From: Candidatus Enterococcus courvalinii
GTDB taxonomy: Bacteria; Bacillota; Bacilli; Lactobacillales; Enterococcaceae
Length of the DNA stretch: 64,000 bases
Direction of reading: 5' to 3'
Assembly (NCBI RefSeq): GCF_017315945.1
Contig: NZ_JAFLWI010000012.1
Location: 1 to 64,000 of the forward strand
In this document: one piece after another, positions 8,685 to 19,184 of the stretch
Position numbering within the stretch: position 1 is the stretch's first letter
How the letters are laid out: the number at the start of each line of letters is the position of its first letter
Notes under the pieces: model-generated
Databases searched by the model: none
The model's input: only the letters and a program-made list of their open reading frames with translations
What the model was told of the DNA's origin: nothing
Made by a program: the position numbers and the translations under genes

Positions 8685-10061
8685 TTATTTTTTAGTTAAT
8701 TTGACAACGACTTCACAGCGAGCAGTTTGTGGAAACATGTCGACCGATTGCAAATAGTCGACTTGGTAACATTTGGTTAATTCAACTAAGTCGCGAGCCA
8801 AGGTCGAAACGTTACAAGAAATATAAACCAGTTTTTTGGCTGGATGTTTCAATAAAGCTTGAGTTAATTTAGCGTCCAAACCAGTTCGAGGTGGATCAAC
8901 GATGATTCCATCTGGTTGGAATCCTTCTTCGAGCCACTTAGGCAAAAGTTCTTCTGCCGTTCCGACTTCATAACGAGTATTATCGTAGCCTAAACGTGTT
9001 GCATTTTTTTTCGCATCATTAATTGCTTGAGGAACAATATCCATTCCGCGAACTTCTTTGGCATATTTTGCAACACTCAACCCAATTGTTCCAACACCAC
9101 AATACGCATCTACAACTGTTTCATCTTTTTCAATGGCTAATGCTTTGATTCCTTCTTGATAAAGAATTTTTGTTTGTTCTGGATTCAGTTGGAAAAAGGC
9201 GCGTGGTGATAAATCAAAAGTGACTTCGTTGATTCGTTCTTCGATTGCTTCTTTTCCCCAAAGATGAATCGTTTCGTCACCCATTACCAAAGAAGTTTTT
9301 TGGGGTTGAACATTTTGCATAATGGAAACTACTTCAGGTAACCGTTCGTTGATTTCACGAATCAGTGCATTTTTTTGTGGGAATTTTTGACTTCGAGTAA
9401 TAAAAACGACTTGCAGTTCTCCCGTTTGAATCCCAACACGAACCATGATTGTCCGAAAAATACCGCTATTTGTTCGTTCATCATAAATAGGTAGATCATA
9501 TTTATTTAACAAGCGAACGACTGTATTCATCACTTTTTGTGTTCGAGGTTCTTGAACCAAGCAATCAGTCAGTGGAACTAAATTGTGTGAATTCGCTTGA
9601 TATAAACCAGCTTCGATTTGGTTGGTTTTTTTGTTTTTTCTTAACTGAAATTGGGCTTTATTACGATAGCGCCAAGGATCTTCCATGCCAATCGTTGGTA
9701 ATAGAGAAAAATGACGGAAGCCAGTAGGTTTGAATTTTTCAAGTGCTTGTAAGAGCAAATCTTTTTTGAAATCGAGTTGTGCATGGTAGGCTAAATGTTG
9801 TAATTGACAACCACCGCACTCGTAATAAACAGGACAAGGAGCGACAACGCGTTGGCTACTTGGTTTTTTTACTTTCACAAGTTCTGCTTCTGCGTAGCGA
9901 GGTGTCGCCTTGGTGATTTTCACAAGGACTTCTTCTTTTGGTAAAGCATAGGGAACAAAAATAATCAATCGTTTGAAGTAGCCAATGCCTTCACCATTGA
10001 TACCAAGTCGTTTAATTTTTAAAGGAACTGTTTGTCCGGTTTTGACAATTGTTTCTGCCAT
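8685..10061 (-). CDS. rlmD: 23S rRNA (uracil-C5)-methyltransferase RlmD-like
   Basis: A 458-residue RumA/TrmA family enzyme that makes 5-methyluridine in 23S rRNA using S-adenosylmethionine. An N-terminal TRAM domain (about residues 5-60, KRLGINGEGIGYFKRLIIFVPYALP) is followed by a C-x5-C-x2-C cluster (CPVYYECGGC) for a 4Fe-4S centre. The catalytic domain contains DAYCGVGTIGLSVA, IIVDPPRTGLD and the YISCNVSTLARDL motif with the nucleophilic Cys. Family length is normal. It is divergently transcribed from recX. In Gram-positives a single enzyme of this family can modify both U747 and U1939 (RlmCD), so the exact site specificity is open. Confidence 0.9.
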   Translation of the reverse strand: MAETIVKTGQTVPLKIKRLGINGEGIGYFKRLIIFVPYALPKEEVLVKITKATPRYAEAELVKVKKPSSQRVVAPCPVYYECGGCQLQHLAYHAQLDFKKDLLLQALEKFKPTGFRHFSLLPTIGMEDPWRYRNKAQFQLRKNKKTNQIEAGLYQANSHNLVPLTDCLVQEPRTQKVMNTVVRLLNKYDLPIYDERTNSGIFRTIMVRVGIQTGELQVVFITRSQKFPQKNALIREINERLPEVVSIMQNVQPQKTSLVMGDETIHLWGKEAIEERINEVTFDLSPRAFFQLNPEQTKILYQEGIKALAIEKDETVVDAYCGVGTIGLSVAKYAKEVRGMDIVPQAINDAKKNATRLGYDNTRYEVGTAEELLPKWLEEGFQPDGIIVDPPRTGLDAKLTQALLKHPAKKLVYISCNVSTLARDLVELTKCYQVDYLQSVDMFPQTARCEVVVKLTKK

Positions 10062-10167
10062 AGGTATCTCCTTTTTTCGTTTGATGTGGGTCTATTCTAT
10101 CACAAAATCGCTGTCGGCGGGGAGTTTCTATGATATGATAGAGAATATATGTTCGAGGAGGAGTTTC

Positions 10168-10968
10168 ATGATAACAGTGACGAGGATCAGTAAAGGCAAG
10201 GGCCCTTTTTACCAAGTCGATTTATCTGCTGGCGAGCCACTGCGCGTGTCAGAAGATGTTTTAATTCGTTATCGTTTACTAAAAGGACGAGAGTTAGATG
10301 AAGAACTAATCAAAGAAATCAAAAAAAGTAGTGGAGAAGACTTTGGTTTTCAGCAAGCATTGAATTATTTGAGTTACCAATTACGTTCAGAAAAAGAAAT
10401 TCGTACCTATTTAAAAGAAAAAGAAATCGTTCAAGAAGATCGAAATAAAATCGTTGCACGATTGAAAGAATTAGATTTGATCAATGATCTTGTTTATGGG
10501 GAAAGCTACGTCCGAACGCAGATGCGTCTGAGTGACAAAGGCCCCAGAAAGTTGAACCAGCAACTACAACAAAAAGGGCTAAAACCAGAAATCATCGAGC
10601 AAGCATTGAGCCAATATCTTTTTGAAGACCAAGTGGAAGTTGCTAGTATCGCAGCACAAAAAGCATACAAAAAAAATCATGGAAAAAGCCAGAAAGAACT
10701 CTTACGAAAAATCCAACAAAATTTAATGACCAAAGGCTTCAACTCGGAAGTTATCCAGCAGGCAATTGCCCAATTACCACAAGAAGTGGATGAGGAAGCA
10801 GAGTATGAATTGTTGGTAAACCAAGGCGAAAAATTATGGCGAAAGAATGCACGTTTTGATTTAACAAAACGTAGAATGAAAGTCAAACAGAGTCTTTATC
10901 AAAAAGGATTTAATCTGGATTTGATTCAACGATTTATTTCAGAAAAGGAAGCAGAAATCAGTGAATAA
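10168..10968 (+). CDS. recX: Regulatory protein RecX
   Basis: A 266-residue RecX protein, which binds RecA filaments and limits recombination and SOS activity. The three-helix repeats are visible as YLSYQLRSEKEIRTYLKEKE, ELDLINDLVYGESYVRTQ and GPRKLNQQLQQKGL, and they recur in the C-terminal half. The start at ATG 10168 has GAGGAGGAG seven bases upstream, whereas the longer reading frame reaches back into rlmD on the other strand. It overlaps the start of mutY by eight bases, so the two repair genes are co-translated. Confidence 0.92.
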   Translation: MITVTRISKGKGPFYQVDLSAGEPLRVSEDVLIRYRLLKGRELDEELIKEIKKSSGEDFGFQQALNYLSYQLRSEKEIRTYLKEKEIVQEDRNKIVARLKELDLINDLVYGESYVRTQMRLSDKGPRKLNQQLQQKGLKPEIIEQALSQYLFEDQVEVASIAAQKAYKKNHGKSQKELLRKIQQNLMTKGFNSEVIQQAIAQLPQEVDEEAEYELLVNQGEKLWRKNARFDLTKRRMKVKQSLYQKGFNLDLIQRFISEKEAEISE

Positions 10969-12148
10969 AGAGTGGAAAAACTGGTCAACAGAACAGACAA
11001 AAGAATTTCAGAAAAAATTTGTTGAGTGGTATGAAAGAGAAAAAAGAAATTTACCTTGGCGCTATAATCGCGACCCTTACCGTATCTGGATCTCAGAGAT
11101 TATGCTACAGCAAACGCGCGTCGATACAGTTATCGACTATTTTTATCGGTTTATGGAGTGGTTTCCAACAATCGAAGCGCTAGCTAATGCACCAGAAGAA
11201 AAATTACTGAAAGCTTGGGAAGGACTAGGCTATTACTCCCGTGCTCGAAATATCCAAGCAGCAGCGAAACAAATCATGAATGAATTTGGTGGGAAAATGC
11301 CTCAAACAGTTGCTGAGATCAGCTCATTAAAAGGAATTGGTCCTTATACAACGGGAGCTATTGCTAGTATTGCCTTCGATTTGCCTGAGCCCGCAATTGA
11401 TGGAAATGTGATGCGGGTTGTGAGTCGTTTGTTTTGTATTGAAGAAGATATTGCGAAGGCGTCTAGTAGAAAAGTTTTTGATGAAGCAGTTCGAAGCATT
11501 ATTGATGAAGAACATCCGGGAGAATTCAATCAGGCATTCATGGATTTAGGTTCAGCTATTTGTACACCAACTTCTCCAAAATGTGAGAGTTGTCCCATCC
11601 AATCTTTTTGCTTAGCAAATAAGCGCGGAATTCAAACAGATTTTCCTGTTAAAACCAAAAAAGCAAAACCTAAAGACGTATATTATGTGGCAGCAGCTAT
11701 CCAAAATCAAGCAGGCAGCTTTTATTTAGAAAAACGGACAAGCCAAAAGTTATTGGCAGATATGTGGACGTTTCCGTTAGTTGAAGTCACGCTTGAACAG
11801 TATCAGGAACTTCTGCAGAAGTGGGTATCTGTCACTGACAATCAGCCTAATTTATTTGATGAGTTGCTAGTTGCAGATGAACAGGTAGCTTTACCATTTG
11901 CTCACCAAGAAACAGTTATTTGGCAAAAGCGTCATTTGGGTGAGGTGGTTCACGTGTTCAGTCATTTAAAATGGCATGTTCTTTTGTTTTATGGGCGAGC
12001 AACAAACGGGACTACTCAACTGTTACCAGAATCCGAAGCCACTTTGTGGATCGAGGAAGCAAAGTTTGCTCAATTTGTTTTTCCGAAAGTTCAAATGAAA
12101 TTGGTAGACCAACTTGAGAAAAATAGAAACAATAGTAATCCTTCCTAG
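10961..12148 (+). CDS. mutY: A/G-specific adenine DNA glycosylase MutY
   Basis: A 395-residue base-excision repair enzyme that removes adenine opposite 8-oxoguanine. Seen directly: catalytic Glu46 in ISEIMLQQT, the helix-hairpin-helix LKGIGPYTTGAIAS, catalytic Asp147 in AIDGNVMR, and the 4Fe-4S cysteines C201, C208, C211 and C217 in the expected C-x6-C-x2-C-x5-C spacing. The C-terminal 150 residues form the NUDIX-like domain that recognises 8-oxoG. The GTG start at 10961 lies inside the end of recX, indicating translational coupling. Confidence 0.95.
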   Translation: MNKEWKNWSTEQTKEFQKKFVEWYEREKRNLPWRYNRDPYRIWISEIMLQQTRVDTVIDYFYRFMEWFPTIEALANAPEEKLLKAWEGLGYYSRARNIQAAAKQIMNEFGGKMPQTVAEISSLKGIGPYTTGAIASIAFDLPEPAIDGNVMRVVSRLFCIEEDIAKASSRKVFDEAVRSIIDEEHPGEFNQAFMDLGSAICTPTSPKCESCPIQSFCLANKRGIQTDFPVKTKKAKPKDVYYVAAAIQNQAGSFYLEKRTSQKLLADMWTFPLVEVTLEQYQELLQKWVSVTDNQPNLFDELLVADEQVALPFAHQETVIWQKRHLGEVVHVFSHLKWHVLLFYGRATNGTTQLLPESEATLWIEEAKFAQFVFPKVQMKLVDQLEKNRNNSNPS

Positions 12149-12241
12149 GCAAAGAGAAAGTTTATTGATATAATAATTACGATGTCGGTGTAATGAACAC
12201 CCAAACACAAAGCACGAGATGCTGCTTAAGGAAGGGTTGCT

Positions 12242-12775
12242 ATGGGAGTTCCAAAAGAAGGAGAGTTTGTCACGATCCAAAGTTACAAACACGACGGCAA
12301 ATTGCATCGAACGTGGCGTGATACCATGGTATTAAAAACAAGCGAACACTCAATGATCGGCGTGAACGATCACACTTTAGTTACCGAGTCTGACGGTCGC
12401 CGTTGGGTAACGCGAGAACCAGCGATTGTGTATTTCCACAAAAAATACTGGTTTAATGTAATAGCAATGATTCGTGAAAAGGGGGTTTCCTATTATTGTA
12501 ATCTAGCTTCACCTTTTTTATTAGACGATGAAGCCTTGAAGTATATCGACTATGATTTGGATATCAAGGTATTTCCTGATGGAGAAAAACGTTTGTTAGA
12601 TGTTGATGAATATGAAATGCACAGTAAAATCATGCATTATCCTAATGACATCGACTTCATTTTAAAAGAGAATGTGAAGATTTTAGTTGACTGGATCAAT
12701 AATGAACAAGGACCTTTTTCTGAAGGCTATATTGATATTTGGTATGATCGTTATAAGCAATTGTCGCGAAAGTAA
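12242..12775 (+). CDS. ntdP: DUF402-family nucleoside tri-/diphosphate phosphatase
   Basis: A 177-residue protein of the DUF402 (UPF0374, B. subtilis YgaC-like) family. Conserved segments include [25 protein letters not shown] and the acidic [20 protein letters not shown], which supplies metal ligands. Members hydrolyse nucleoside tri- and diphosphates with Mn2+ or Co2+. Start ATG 12242 follows GGAAGGG. It is a single gene between mutY and a bidirectional terminator. The family match is confident; the in vivo substrate is not known from sequence. Confidence 0.85.
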   Translation: MGVPKEGEFVTIQSYKHDGKLHRTWRDTMVLKTSEHSMIGVNDHTLVTESDGRRWVTREPAIVYFHKKYWFNVIAMIREKGVSYYCNLASPFLLDDEALKYIDYDLDIKVFPDGEKRLLDVDEYEMHSKIMHYPNDIDFILKENVKILVDWINNEQGPFSEGYIDIWYDRYKQLSRK

Positions 12776-12784
12776 AACAAAAAA

Positions 12785-12832
12785 AGAACAGCGGACTAGA
12801 GAAAAAATTTCTTGAGCCCGCTGTTTTTTTAT
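12785..12832. terminator. Bidirectional terminator between ntdP and GNAT gene
   Basis: AACAGCGG (12787) pairs with CCGCTGTT, flanked by A-rich sequence on the left and seven T on the right. It serves converging genes. Confidence 0.8.
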
Positions 12833-13272
12833 TGCTGTGACATTTTCTTTCGCATATGTAGATGAGGCATTCCCGCATCTTCAAACGGTTCGCCATAAAT
12901 TTCATAGCCTAGCTTGGAATAAAAGTTCACAGCAGTTTCTTGAGCACCTAAAAGAATAGTGTTGTAGCCTTGATTTTTGGTGAATTCTTCAGCTTCCTTC
13001 ACTAAGTGATTTCCTAAACCTTGTTGGCGGAAATTTTGAAGGATCGCCATTCGTTGCAATTTCATTTTGCCATTGTCTAATGGCAGTAAACGAACTGTCC
13101 CACATGGTTCTTTTTTTTCAGAATAAAGGACAAAATGAATACATCTAGCTTCATCTTTATCAATTTCTCGTTCAAGCGGAACGCCTTGCTCAACGACAAA
13201 TACCTGATGTCGAATGCGAATAGCATCTAAATAAATCCCACTTAACGTATCTCTTGTTTGTACGATTTTCAT
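12829..13272 (-). CDS. GNAT family N-acetyltransferase (ElaA/YjcF-like)
   Basis: A 147-residue acetyl-CoA-dependent transferase. The GNAT acetyl-CoA loop is LQRMAILQNFRQQGLGNHLV, with beta-strand and helix order as in the family; VFVVEQGVP and HLHMRKK at the ends resemble the ElaA/YjcF branch. Start ATG 13272 (minus strand) is preserved by an AGAGGTGA ribosome-binding site; the more distal ATG at 13290 would use none. The acceptor substrate is unknown. It converges on ntdP across a shared terminator. Confidence 0.88.
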   Translation of the reverse strand: MKIVQTRDTLSGIYLDAIRIRHQVFVVEQGVPLEREIDKDEARCIHFVLYSEKKEPCGTVRLLPLDNGKMKLQRMAILQNFRQQGLGNHLVKEAEEFTKNQGYNTILLGAQETAVNFYSKLGYEIYGEPFEDAGMPHLHMRKKMSQQ

Positions 13273-13420
13273 TCTACAATCACCTCTCATTATTTTTTAG
13301 TATACTGGAAAGCTTCTTAAATGAAAAGTCGTGATAATCATTCCAGAAAAAAGAAAAGTTAGAGAAGAATTTTCAAACCAGATGCGCTATACTATAAAAA
13401 AGAGAAAAGGAGGAAATCGA

Positions 13421-14539
13421 TTGTTTGAAAAACTGCGAAATTCCAAATTGATGTTTTGGTCTTTTGAATTATTGATCTTGGCTACATTGATTTTGGTTTC
13501 TTCAAAAATCAATTTTATATTTGAACCCATTGGGACATTTTTTTCAACCTTATTTGCGCCAGTTTTAATTGCTGGATTCTTGTATTATATTTTGAATCCT
13601 ATTGTTAAGCTGCTGATGCGAACAAAAATCAAACGAACTTGGGCAGTTGTTCTTGTATTGCTGATGCTACTGACGGCAATTATTTGGATTTTACTGAGTG
13701 TGATCCCAAATCTGGTACAACAAATTTCTTCATTGGCTTCAAACATGCCCGACTTCATCAAACAAGTTGAAAGTTGGTTAAGAGAAATGGCAGAGTTACC
13801 AATCTTTAAAGAAGTGAATATCAGCAAATATTTAGACCAGTTAGATATTTCTTATGGTCGAATCATTCAACAATTTTTAAGCGGGATCTCTTCTAGTTTG
13901 GGCTCGATTGTCGGGACAATCGCTTCTGCAACGATTGTGATTGTGACGGCACCATTTATTTTGTTCTATATGCTAAAAGACGGCGAAAAACTGGTACCCA
14001 ATATTGAACGCTTTTTCCCAGAAAAAAGAAGAAGTCAAATCGTCGAGTTACTAGGTCAATTGAACCAGACATTAGCTAACTATATTAGTGGTCAAGCAAT
14101 TGAATGTTTATTTGTTGGTACGTTTACCTTCCTAGGATATTTTATTCTGGGTATTGATTATGCCTTTTTATTCGGAGTGATTGCAGGTTTGACCAATTTG
14201 ATTCCTTACTTGGGCCCTTATTTAGGGTTAGCTCCGGCCTTCTTAGTGACGGTTTTCAATGAACCATTTAAAGCATTGCTTTGCTGTATTGTTGTGCTCG
14301 TCGTTCAACAACTAGATGGAAATATCATTTATCCAAATGTGATTGGAAAATCATTGAAGATCCATCCATTGACAATTATTATCGTCTTATTAGTTGCTGG
14401 AAATATTGCTGGACTACTAGGAATCTTCTTAGGTGTACCTTTTTATGCGATTTGTAAAACAATTATTTCTTATGTTATCAAAATCGTTAAGGAAGATCAG
14501 CGAAACGAAAGTACGAAGAAAATCGCAACGACACCTTAA
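13421..14539 (+). CDS. AI-2E family transporter
   Basis: A 372-residue integral membrane protein with about seven or eight helices and the AI-2E/PerM family signature: a pair of N-terminal helices, an amphipathic central domain (PNLVQQISSLASNMPDFIKQ), APFILFYMLKDGE, and GLTNLIPYLGPYLG. The TTG at 13421 has AAAGGAGG seven bases upstream and is preferred over an ATG at 13331 that lies 40 bases before the promoter-like TATACTATA. Family members were named for autoinducer-2 export, but many are Na+/H+ antiporters or of unknown substrate. Confidence 0.88.
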   Translation: MFEKLRNSKLMFWSFELLILATLILVSSKINFIFEPIGTFFSTLFAPVLIAGFLYYILNPIVKLLMRTKIKRTWAVVLVLLMLLTAIIWILLSVIPNLVQQISSLASNMPDFIKQVESWLREMAELPIFKEVNISKYLDQLDISYGRIIQQFLSGISSSLGSIVGTIASATIVIVTAPFILFYMLKDGEKLVPNIERFFPEKRRSQIVELLGQLNQTLANYISGQAIECLFVGTFTFLGYFILGIDYAFLFGVIAGLTNLIPYLGPYLGLAPAFLVTVFNEPFKALLCCIVVLVVQQLDGNIIYPNVIGKSLKIHPLTIIIVLLVAGNIAGLLGIFLGVPFYAICKTIISYVIKIVKEDQRNESTKKIATTP

Positions 14540-14591
14540 GACCTGCACCGCTGTTTTTATTGCAAAGAAAATTGCTTTGTGATACCATTTT

Positions 14592-14620
14592 AACGTGGCT
14601 ACCTAGCCACGTTTTTTTCT
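14592..14620 (+). terminator. Intrinsic terminator
   Basis: AACGTGGCT and AGCCACGTT form a nine-pair hairpin with a four-base loop, followed by TTTTTT. Confidence 0.85.
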
Positions 14621-14665
14621 ATCGTAAACTAAAAAAATTTAACTTAACAAGGAGAGAATGCGATT

Positions 14666-16042
14666 ATGAATGCTGACCCTGAGAGTCAGTCGCTGTTAGC
14701 GCAGATTTTATTATTGATCGTTTTGACATTGATCAATGCTTTTTTAGCTGCTTCAGAGATTGCGGTTGTATCTATCAATAAAAACCGGGTTGAACAAAAA
14801 GCTGAAGAAGGAGATACAAAATCACAAAAACTTTTGAAAATATTGCAAGACCCTACCAACTTTTTATCTACGATCCAAGTTGGGATCACATTGGTCAACA
14901 TTTTATCTGGTGCTTCTTTGGCCAATACGTTGTCTGAGAAACTTGCGCCAGTACTAGGTGGAAGTGCGGCAGCAAAAAATCTTGCTAGTGTGATTGTTTT
15001 GGCAATTTTAACTTATGTATCGATTGTTTTTGGGGAACTTTATCCAAAACGAATCGCTTTGAATAAATCTGAAGAAGTTGCACAATTAACTTCTGGTTTT
15101 ATCCGAGCAATTGGTGTGGTAGCAAAACCTTTTGTGTGGTTGTTGTCTGCCTCAACTAGTTTGTTAGCCCGAATCACTCCGATGACATTTGACGACGAAG
15201 ACTCAAAGATGACTCGAGACGAAATGCGTTATATGTTGGAAACAGAAGGTGTCTTGGATAATGAAGAACTAGAAATGCTACAAGGTGTTTTTTCTTTAGA
15301 TACGAAAGTTGCGCGAGAAGTGATGGTACCTCGAACGGATGCTTTTATGATCGACATCAATGATTCCGTTGAAGATAATATCAATGAAGTTTTATCCGAA
15401 AACTATTCTCGAATACCTGTCTATAATGAAGATAAGGATAAAGTAATCGGGATTCTTCATACGAAAAACTTATTAAAAGCTGCTCATAAATTTGGCTTTG
15501 CTAACTTAGAAATTCGTAAAATCATGCAAGAACCATTGTTTGTTCCTGAAACGATTTTTATTGATGATTTGTTATATGAATTGAAGAAAACACAAAACCA
15601 AATGGCCATTTTACTTGATGAGTATGGTGGTGTAGTAGGTTTAGCAACTTTAGAAGACTTGCTAGAAGAAATCGTCGGTGAAATCGATGATGAATCAGAT
15701 GAAGTCGAAAGCCTTTATGAAAAAGTAGGAGAACATGAATATATCATTCAAGGGCGGATGCTGATCGATGAATTCAATGAAGCATTTGATACAGATCTTC
15801 ATATGAGCGATGTCGACACGATGGCTGGTTACTTGATTACAGCATTAGGATTGATCCCTGATGAAGGCGAAAAGCTTTCATTTGATGTTGATAACGTAAC
15901 GTTGATTTCAGAGGAAATGGAAGGATCCAGAATTTTAAAAATTCGTGTGCAATTCCATGATCCAGAAGAAGTCGAAGTAGAGCCAGAAGAGGAACGTCGT
16001 TATTTTAGAAAAGAGTTCGAAGATGACGAGCTCAGAAGATAA
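14666..16042 (+). CDS. CNNM/CorC-HlyC family membrane protein (hemolysin-family transporter)
   Basis: A 458-residue protein with the DUF21 (CNNM) membrane domain at about residues 8-200, four hydrophobic segments including [16 protein letters not shown], a CBS-domain pair at about 215-335 ([59 protein letters not shown]) and a CorC_HlyC domain at about 350-435. The family includes Mg2+ efflux proteins such as B. subtilis MpfA; the name hemolysin is historical. It is monocistronic, between terminators, with a good site (AAGGAGAG) before ATG 14666. Confidence 0.9.
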   Translation: MNADPESQSLLAQILLLIVLTLINAFLAASEIAVVSINKNRVEQKAEEGDTKSQKLLKILQDPTNFLSTIQVGITLVNILSGASLANTLSEKLAPVLGGSAAAKNLASVIVLAILTYVSIVFGELYPKRIALNKSEEVAQLTSGFIRAIGVVAKPFVWLLSASTSLLARITPMTFDDEDSKMTRDEMRYMLETEGVLDNEELEMLQGVFSLDTKVAREVMVPRTDAFMIDINDSVEDNINEVLSENYSRIPVYNEDKDKVIGILHTKNLLKAAHKFGFANLEIRKIMQEPLFVPETIFIDDLLYELKKTQNQMAILLDEYGGVVGLATLEDLLEEIVGEIDDESDEVESLYEKVGEHEYIIQGRMLIDEFNEAFDTDLHMSDVDTMAGYLITALGLIPDEGEKLSFDVDNVTLISEEMEGSRILKIRVQFHDPEEVEVEPEEERRYFRKEFEDDELRR

Positions 16043-16048
16043 AAAGAA

Positions 16049-16082
16049 GAGAAGCTGTGATGAAAGTCACGGCTTCTTTTTG
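16049..16082 (+). terminator. Intrinsic terminator
   Basis: AGAAGCTGTG pairs with CACGGCTTCT (one G-T pair), then TTTTTG. Confidence 0.75.
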
Positions 16083-16204
16083 AATTTATCCACTCACTGA
16101 CTGTTTCATTGAAGAAATACATGATATACTAATCTAGTTGTAAGACGAGACTATTAGGTATTCGCAGAAACAGTAAATAAATGATGAAGAAACGGAGTTA
16201 ATCT

Positions 16205-17782
16205 ATGAACAAGGAATTAAAACAACAAGTTGATAATCGCCGAACATTTGCGATTATTTCCCATCCGGATGCTGGGAAAACAACGATTACTGAACAATTA
16301 CTTTTATTTGGCGGTGCAATTCGCCAAGCCGGTACGGTCAAAGGGAAAAAAACAGGGAACTTTGCTAAATCTGACTGGATGGAAATCGAAAAACAACGTG
16401 GGATCTCAGTTACCAGTTCAGTAATGCAACTGGATTACAAAGGAAAACGTGTCAATATTTTGGATACACCAGGACACGAAGACTTCTCTGAAGATACGTA
16501 TCGAACATTGATGGCTGTCGATAGTGCAGTGATGGTAATTGATAGTGCGAAGGGGATTGAAGCACAAACAAAAAAATTATTTAAAGTTGTCAAAAAACGT
16601 GGTATTCCGATTTTTACTTTTATCAACAAACTCGATCGTGATGGTCGCGAACCACTTGAATTACTTGAAGAACTAGAAGAATTATTAGATATCGAGTCTT
16701 ACCCAATGAACTGGCCAATTGGGATGGGAAAGGGATTGGAAGGTTTATATGATATCTACCATAATCGTGTAGAATTTTACCGTCCTGAAAACTATAACGA
16801 TGAGCGTTTAGTTGAACTAGATGAAGATGGCTTATTACCAAACAATCATCCATTGACTCAAAATTCAATCTATTCACAAGTATTAGAAGAAGTGGAGTTA
16901 GTTAAAGAAGCTGGCGATGCTTTCAATGCGGAAAAAATTGCACGTGGTGATCAAACGCCTGTCTTCTTTGGTTCAGCGTTAACGAACTTTGGTGTGCAGA
17001 CATTTTTGGAAACATTTGTAGACTTGGCACCATCACCACATGGCCATAAAACTCGAGACGAGCAAGTTATTAGTCCTTATGAAGAAGAGTTTTCAGGGTT
17101 TGTCTTTAAAATTCAAGCAAATATGAATCCTGCACATCGTGACAGAATTGCTTTTGTACGAATTTGTTCAGGAACATTTGAACGTGGGATGGACGTGTCT
17201 TTAGAACGTACAAGTAAAAAATTGAAACTAAGCAATGTGACCCAGTTTATGGCAGATGCACGTGAAAACGTCGAAAATGCAGTAGCGGGAGATATCATTG
17301 GAGTCTACGATACCGGAAATTACCAAATTGGTGATACTTTATATGAAGGAAAATTGAAAGTTGCTTATGAAGAGCTACCTTCATTTACACCAGAATTGTT
17401 TATGAAAGTCACAGCGAAAAACGTGATGAAACAAAAATCTTTCCACAAAGGAATCCAACAATTGGTTCAAGAAGGTGCAATCCAGTTGTACAAAACTTAT
17501 TTGACTGAAGAGTATATTATTGGGGCTGTAGGGCAACTTCAATTTGAGGTTTTCCAATACCGAATGATGAATGAATACAATTCAGAAGTTATCATGACAC
17601 CTATGGGGAACAAAATTGCTCGTTGGATCAACCCTGAAGATTTGGATGAAAAGATGAGCTCCAGTCGAAATATTTTAGCACGTGATCGTTTTGATCAACC
17701 GTTATTCCTGTTTGAAAATCAATTTGCGATGCGTTGGTTCAGTGACAAGTATCCTGATGTTGAATTAAAAAGTTTACTATAA
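16205..17782 (+). CDS. prfC: Peptide chain release factor 3
   Basis: A 525-residue translational GTPase that recycles RF1/RF2 from the ribosome after peptide release. G-box motifs are [10 protein letters not shown] (G1), a switch I region ending [18 protein letters not shown] (G3) and NKLDRDG (G4). EF-Tu domain II and the RF3 C-terminal domain follow, with [13 protein letters not shown] as in the family. Length is the usual 520-530 residues. It stands alone between terminators. Confidence 0.96.
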   Translation: MNKELKQQVDNRRTFAIISHPDAGKTTITEQLLLFGGAIRQAGTVKGKKTGNFAKSDWMEIEKQRGISVTSSVMQLDYKGKRVNILDTPGHEDFSEDTYRTLMAVDSAVMVIDSAKGIEAQTKKLFKVVKKRGIPIFTFINKLDRDGREPLELLEELEELLDIESYPMNWPIGMGKGLEGLYDIYHNRVEFYRPENYNDERLVELDEDGLLPNNHPLTQNSIYSQVLEEVELVKEAGDAFNAEKIARGDQTPVFFGSALTNFGVQTFLETFVDLAPSPHGHKTRDEQVISPYEEEFSGFVFKIQANMNPAHRDRIAFVRICSGTFERGMDVSLERTSKKLKLSNVTQFMADARENVENAVAGDIIGVYDTGNYQIGDTLYEGKLKVAYEELPSFTPELFMKVTAKNVMKQKSFHKGIQQLVQEGAIQLYKTYLTEEYIIGAVGQLQFEVFQYRMMNEYNSEVIMTPMGNKIARWINPEDLDEKMSSSRNILARDRFDQPLFLFENQFAMRWFSDKYPDVELKSLL

Positions 17783-17834
17783 AAAAATTGCTTGTAAATC
17801 AGCTGTAAAAAATAAAAATGCTATATTTATAAAA

Positions 17835-17876
17835 AGTCCTTCTTTGTCAAAACTTGATGGAGAAGGGCTTTTTTGT
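17835..17876 (+). terminator. Intrinsic terminator after prfC
   Basis: AGTCCTTCT pairs with AGAAGGGCT (one G-T pair), followed by TTTTTTG. Confidence 0.75.
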
Positions 17877-17984
17877 TTGAACTAACCGAAATATCCCTGT
17901 GCTATAATGAAATAAATAATCAAAACATAAAAGAACTGTATTTTGATTGGATACATAGAATAAAAATGTATGAGGTGCTGAAAT

Positions 17985-18359
17985 ATGTTTCGGAAAATAG
18001 ATCAATTTGTTAAGAAGTCACCAATTTATAGAATGATCGTAGTGATTACACTAGTCGCAGTAGGCGAAGTTTTGTTCAACCTGATTAATCATCGCTTTTT
18101 ATTTAGTAACATGCAAACAACATATACGTTTCTATTGCTCTATGGAGGGATGTTGCTTGTTTCGAAACTCCGTTTGCCAAGTTGGCTACTGTTCGTCTTG
18201 GTCTATTTGATTTTCTTTAGTATGTTTAGTGTTGAAATGTTTTTGGATCATAGTTATGTTGACTATACTTCTTTTATTGTCATTGGTGGGATCACTCTGT
18301 TGATAGCAACAATCGTAACGATTGGTGCAGTGGAAATCAAAAAGCGGGGGCACCGCTAA
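17985..18359 (+). CDS. Four-helix integral membrane protein of unknown function
   Basis: A 124-residue protein with four predicted membrane helices at about residues 16-33, 44-60, 65-82 and 93-115 and short charged ends (MFRKIDQFVKK, EIKKRGHR). I do not recognise its family. The GAGGTG site before ATG 17985 is good and the coding frame has ordinary codon use. It lies alone between the prfC terminator and the TetR promoter, and no clear terminator follows. Confidence 0.7.
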   Translation: MFRKIDQFVKKSPIYRMIVVITLVAVGEVLFNLINHRFLFSNMQTTYTFLLLYGGMLLVSKLRLPSWLLFVLVYLIFFSMFSVEMFLDHSYVDYTSFIVIGGITLLIATIVTIGAVEIKKRGHR

Positions 18360-18546
18360 TATAAGTGAGTGAAAAAGTACTAACTGAATGGTTCAAAAGA
18401 AATGTTTAGCTAGAAAATTTTTATAAAAAAGACCAATTTTGAGAGACTTTTTTCGTGGAATTGAAATGGCAACACGCAATCTTTTTCTAAGAACATAAAA
18501 ATGAGTAGATGAAAAGCATGTATTTCTTATAATTGACCTTTTGTAA

Positions 18547-18594
18547 TTGACGGCTAAAAGAAATTCTAGTATCATCGATATGAACGTTGTTCAT
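18547..18594 (+). promoter_or_regulatory. TetR-gene promoter with overlapping operator palindrome
   Basis: TTGACG (18547-18552), 17 bases, then TATCAT (18570-18575) make a clear promoter. The palindrome ATGAACGTTGTTCAT (18580-18594) covers the expected transcription start. A near-identical palindrome recurs at 19185-19199 after the regulator gene, so this is very probably the regulator's operator and the gene is autorepressed. Confidence 0.8.
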
Positions 18595-18611
18595 GTTAAG
18601 GGGGAAGGGTA

Positions 18612-19166
18612 ATGAATAATGCTGTTAGCTCAAAAGAAGCACTGGTTAGCTATTGCAAAGAAATTGTGAAAGAGCAAGGAATTCAGGCGGTCAATATTCG
18701 TTCTTTAGCAAAAAAAAGCGGCATCTCTGTTGGCGCTGTTTATAATTATTTTCCTTCAAAAAGTCATTTGCTGTCTGCAACAATTGGAAGTATTTGGACA
18801 GAAATCTTTCATTTGTCTGAAACATCTTTCGACTTTGATAACTTTCTTGACTGTTTGGTAGCTTTGTTAAAAAGTATCGAAGAAGGAAAAAAACTGTATC
18901 CTAATTTTTTTACAGCACATGCATTAGTTATGCCTGCGGAAGATCAAGCAATGGGTTCAGAATTGATGGAAACTTATTGGAACCATATCAAGCAAGGCAT
19001 GCTCAAGGCGTTACAAAAAGATCCACAGGTTCGAGACAATGTGTTTAATCATCAATTATCGATGGAGGGATATGTTGATTATATATTTGAGTTATTTCTT
19101 TATACGATGATTAGCGAAAAACAACACGAAAACTTATTACAACTCGTCCGTAACTCAATCTATTAG
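18612..19166 (+). CDS. TetR/AcrR family transcriptional regulator
   Basis: A 184-residue regulator. The N-terminal helix-turn-helix is residues about 10-55 (GIQAVNIRSLAKKSGISVGAVYNYFPSKSHLLSA), the canonical TetR form. The C-terminal ligand domain is divergent and does not reveal the inducer. Operator palindromes lie 18 bases before its start and 18 bases after its stop, directly before a three-gene membrane operon, so it likely represses itself and that operon. Start ATG 18612 follows GGGGAAGGG. Confidence 0.92.
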   Translation: MNNAVSSKEALVSYCKEIVKEQGIQAVNIRSLAKKSGISVGAVYNYFPSKSHLLSATIGSIWTEIFHLSETSFDFDNFLDCLVALLKSIEEGKKLYPNFFTAHALVMPAEDQAMGSELMETYWNHIKQGMLKALQKDPQVRDNVFNHQLSMEGYVDYIFELFLYTMISEKQHENLLQLVRNSIY

Positions 19167-19184
19167 TAAAAAATTTAAAGCAAA

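Noticed and set aside
9985-10167. N-terminal extension of RecX
   Set aside because: It covers the start of the divergent rlmD and its promoter; ATG 10168 has a strong ribosome-binding site.
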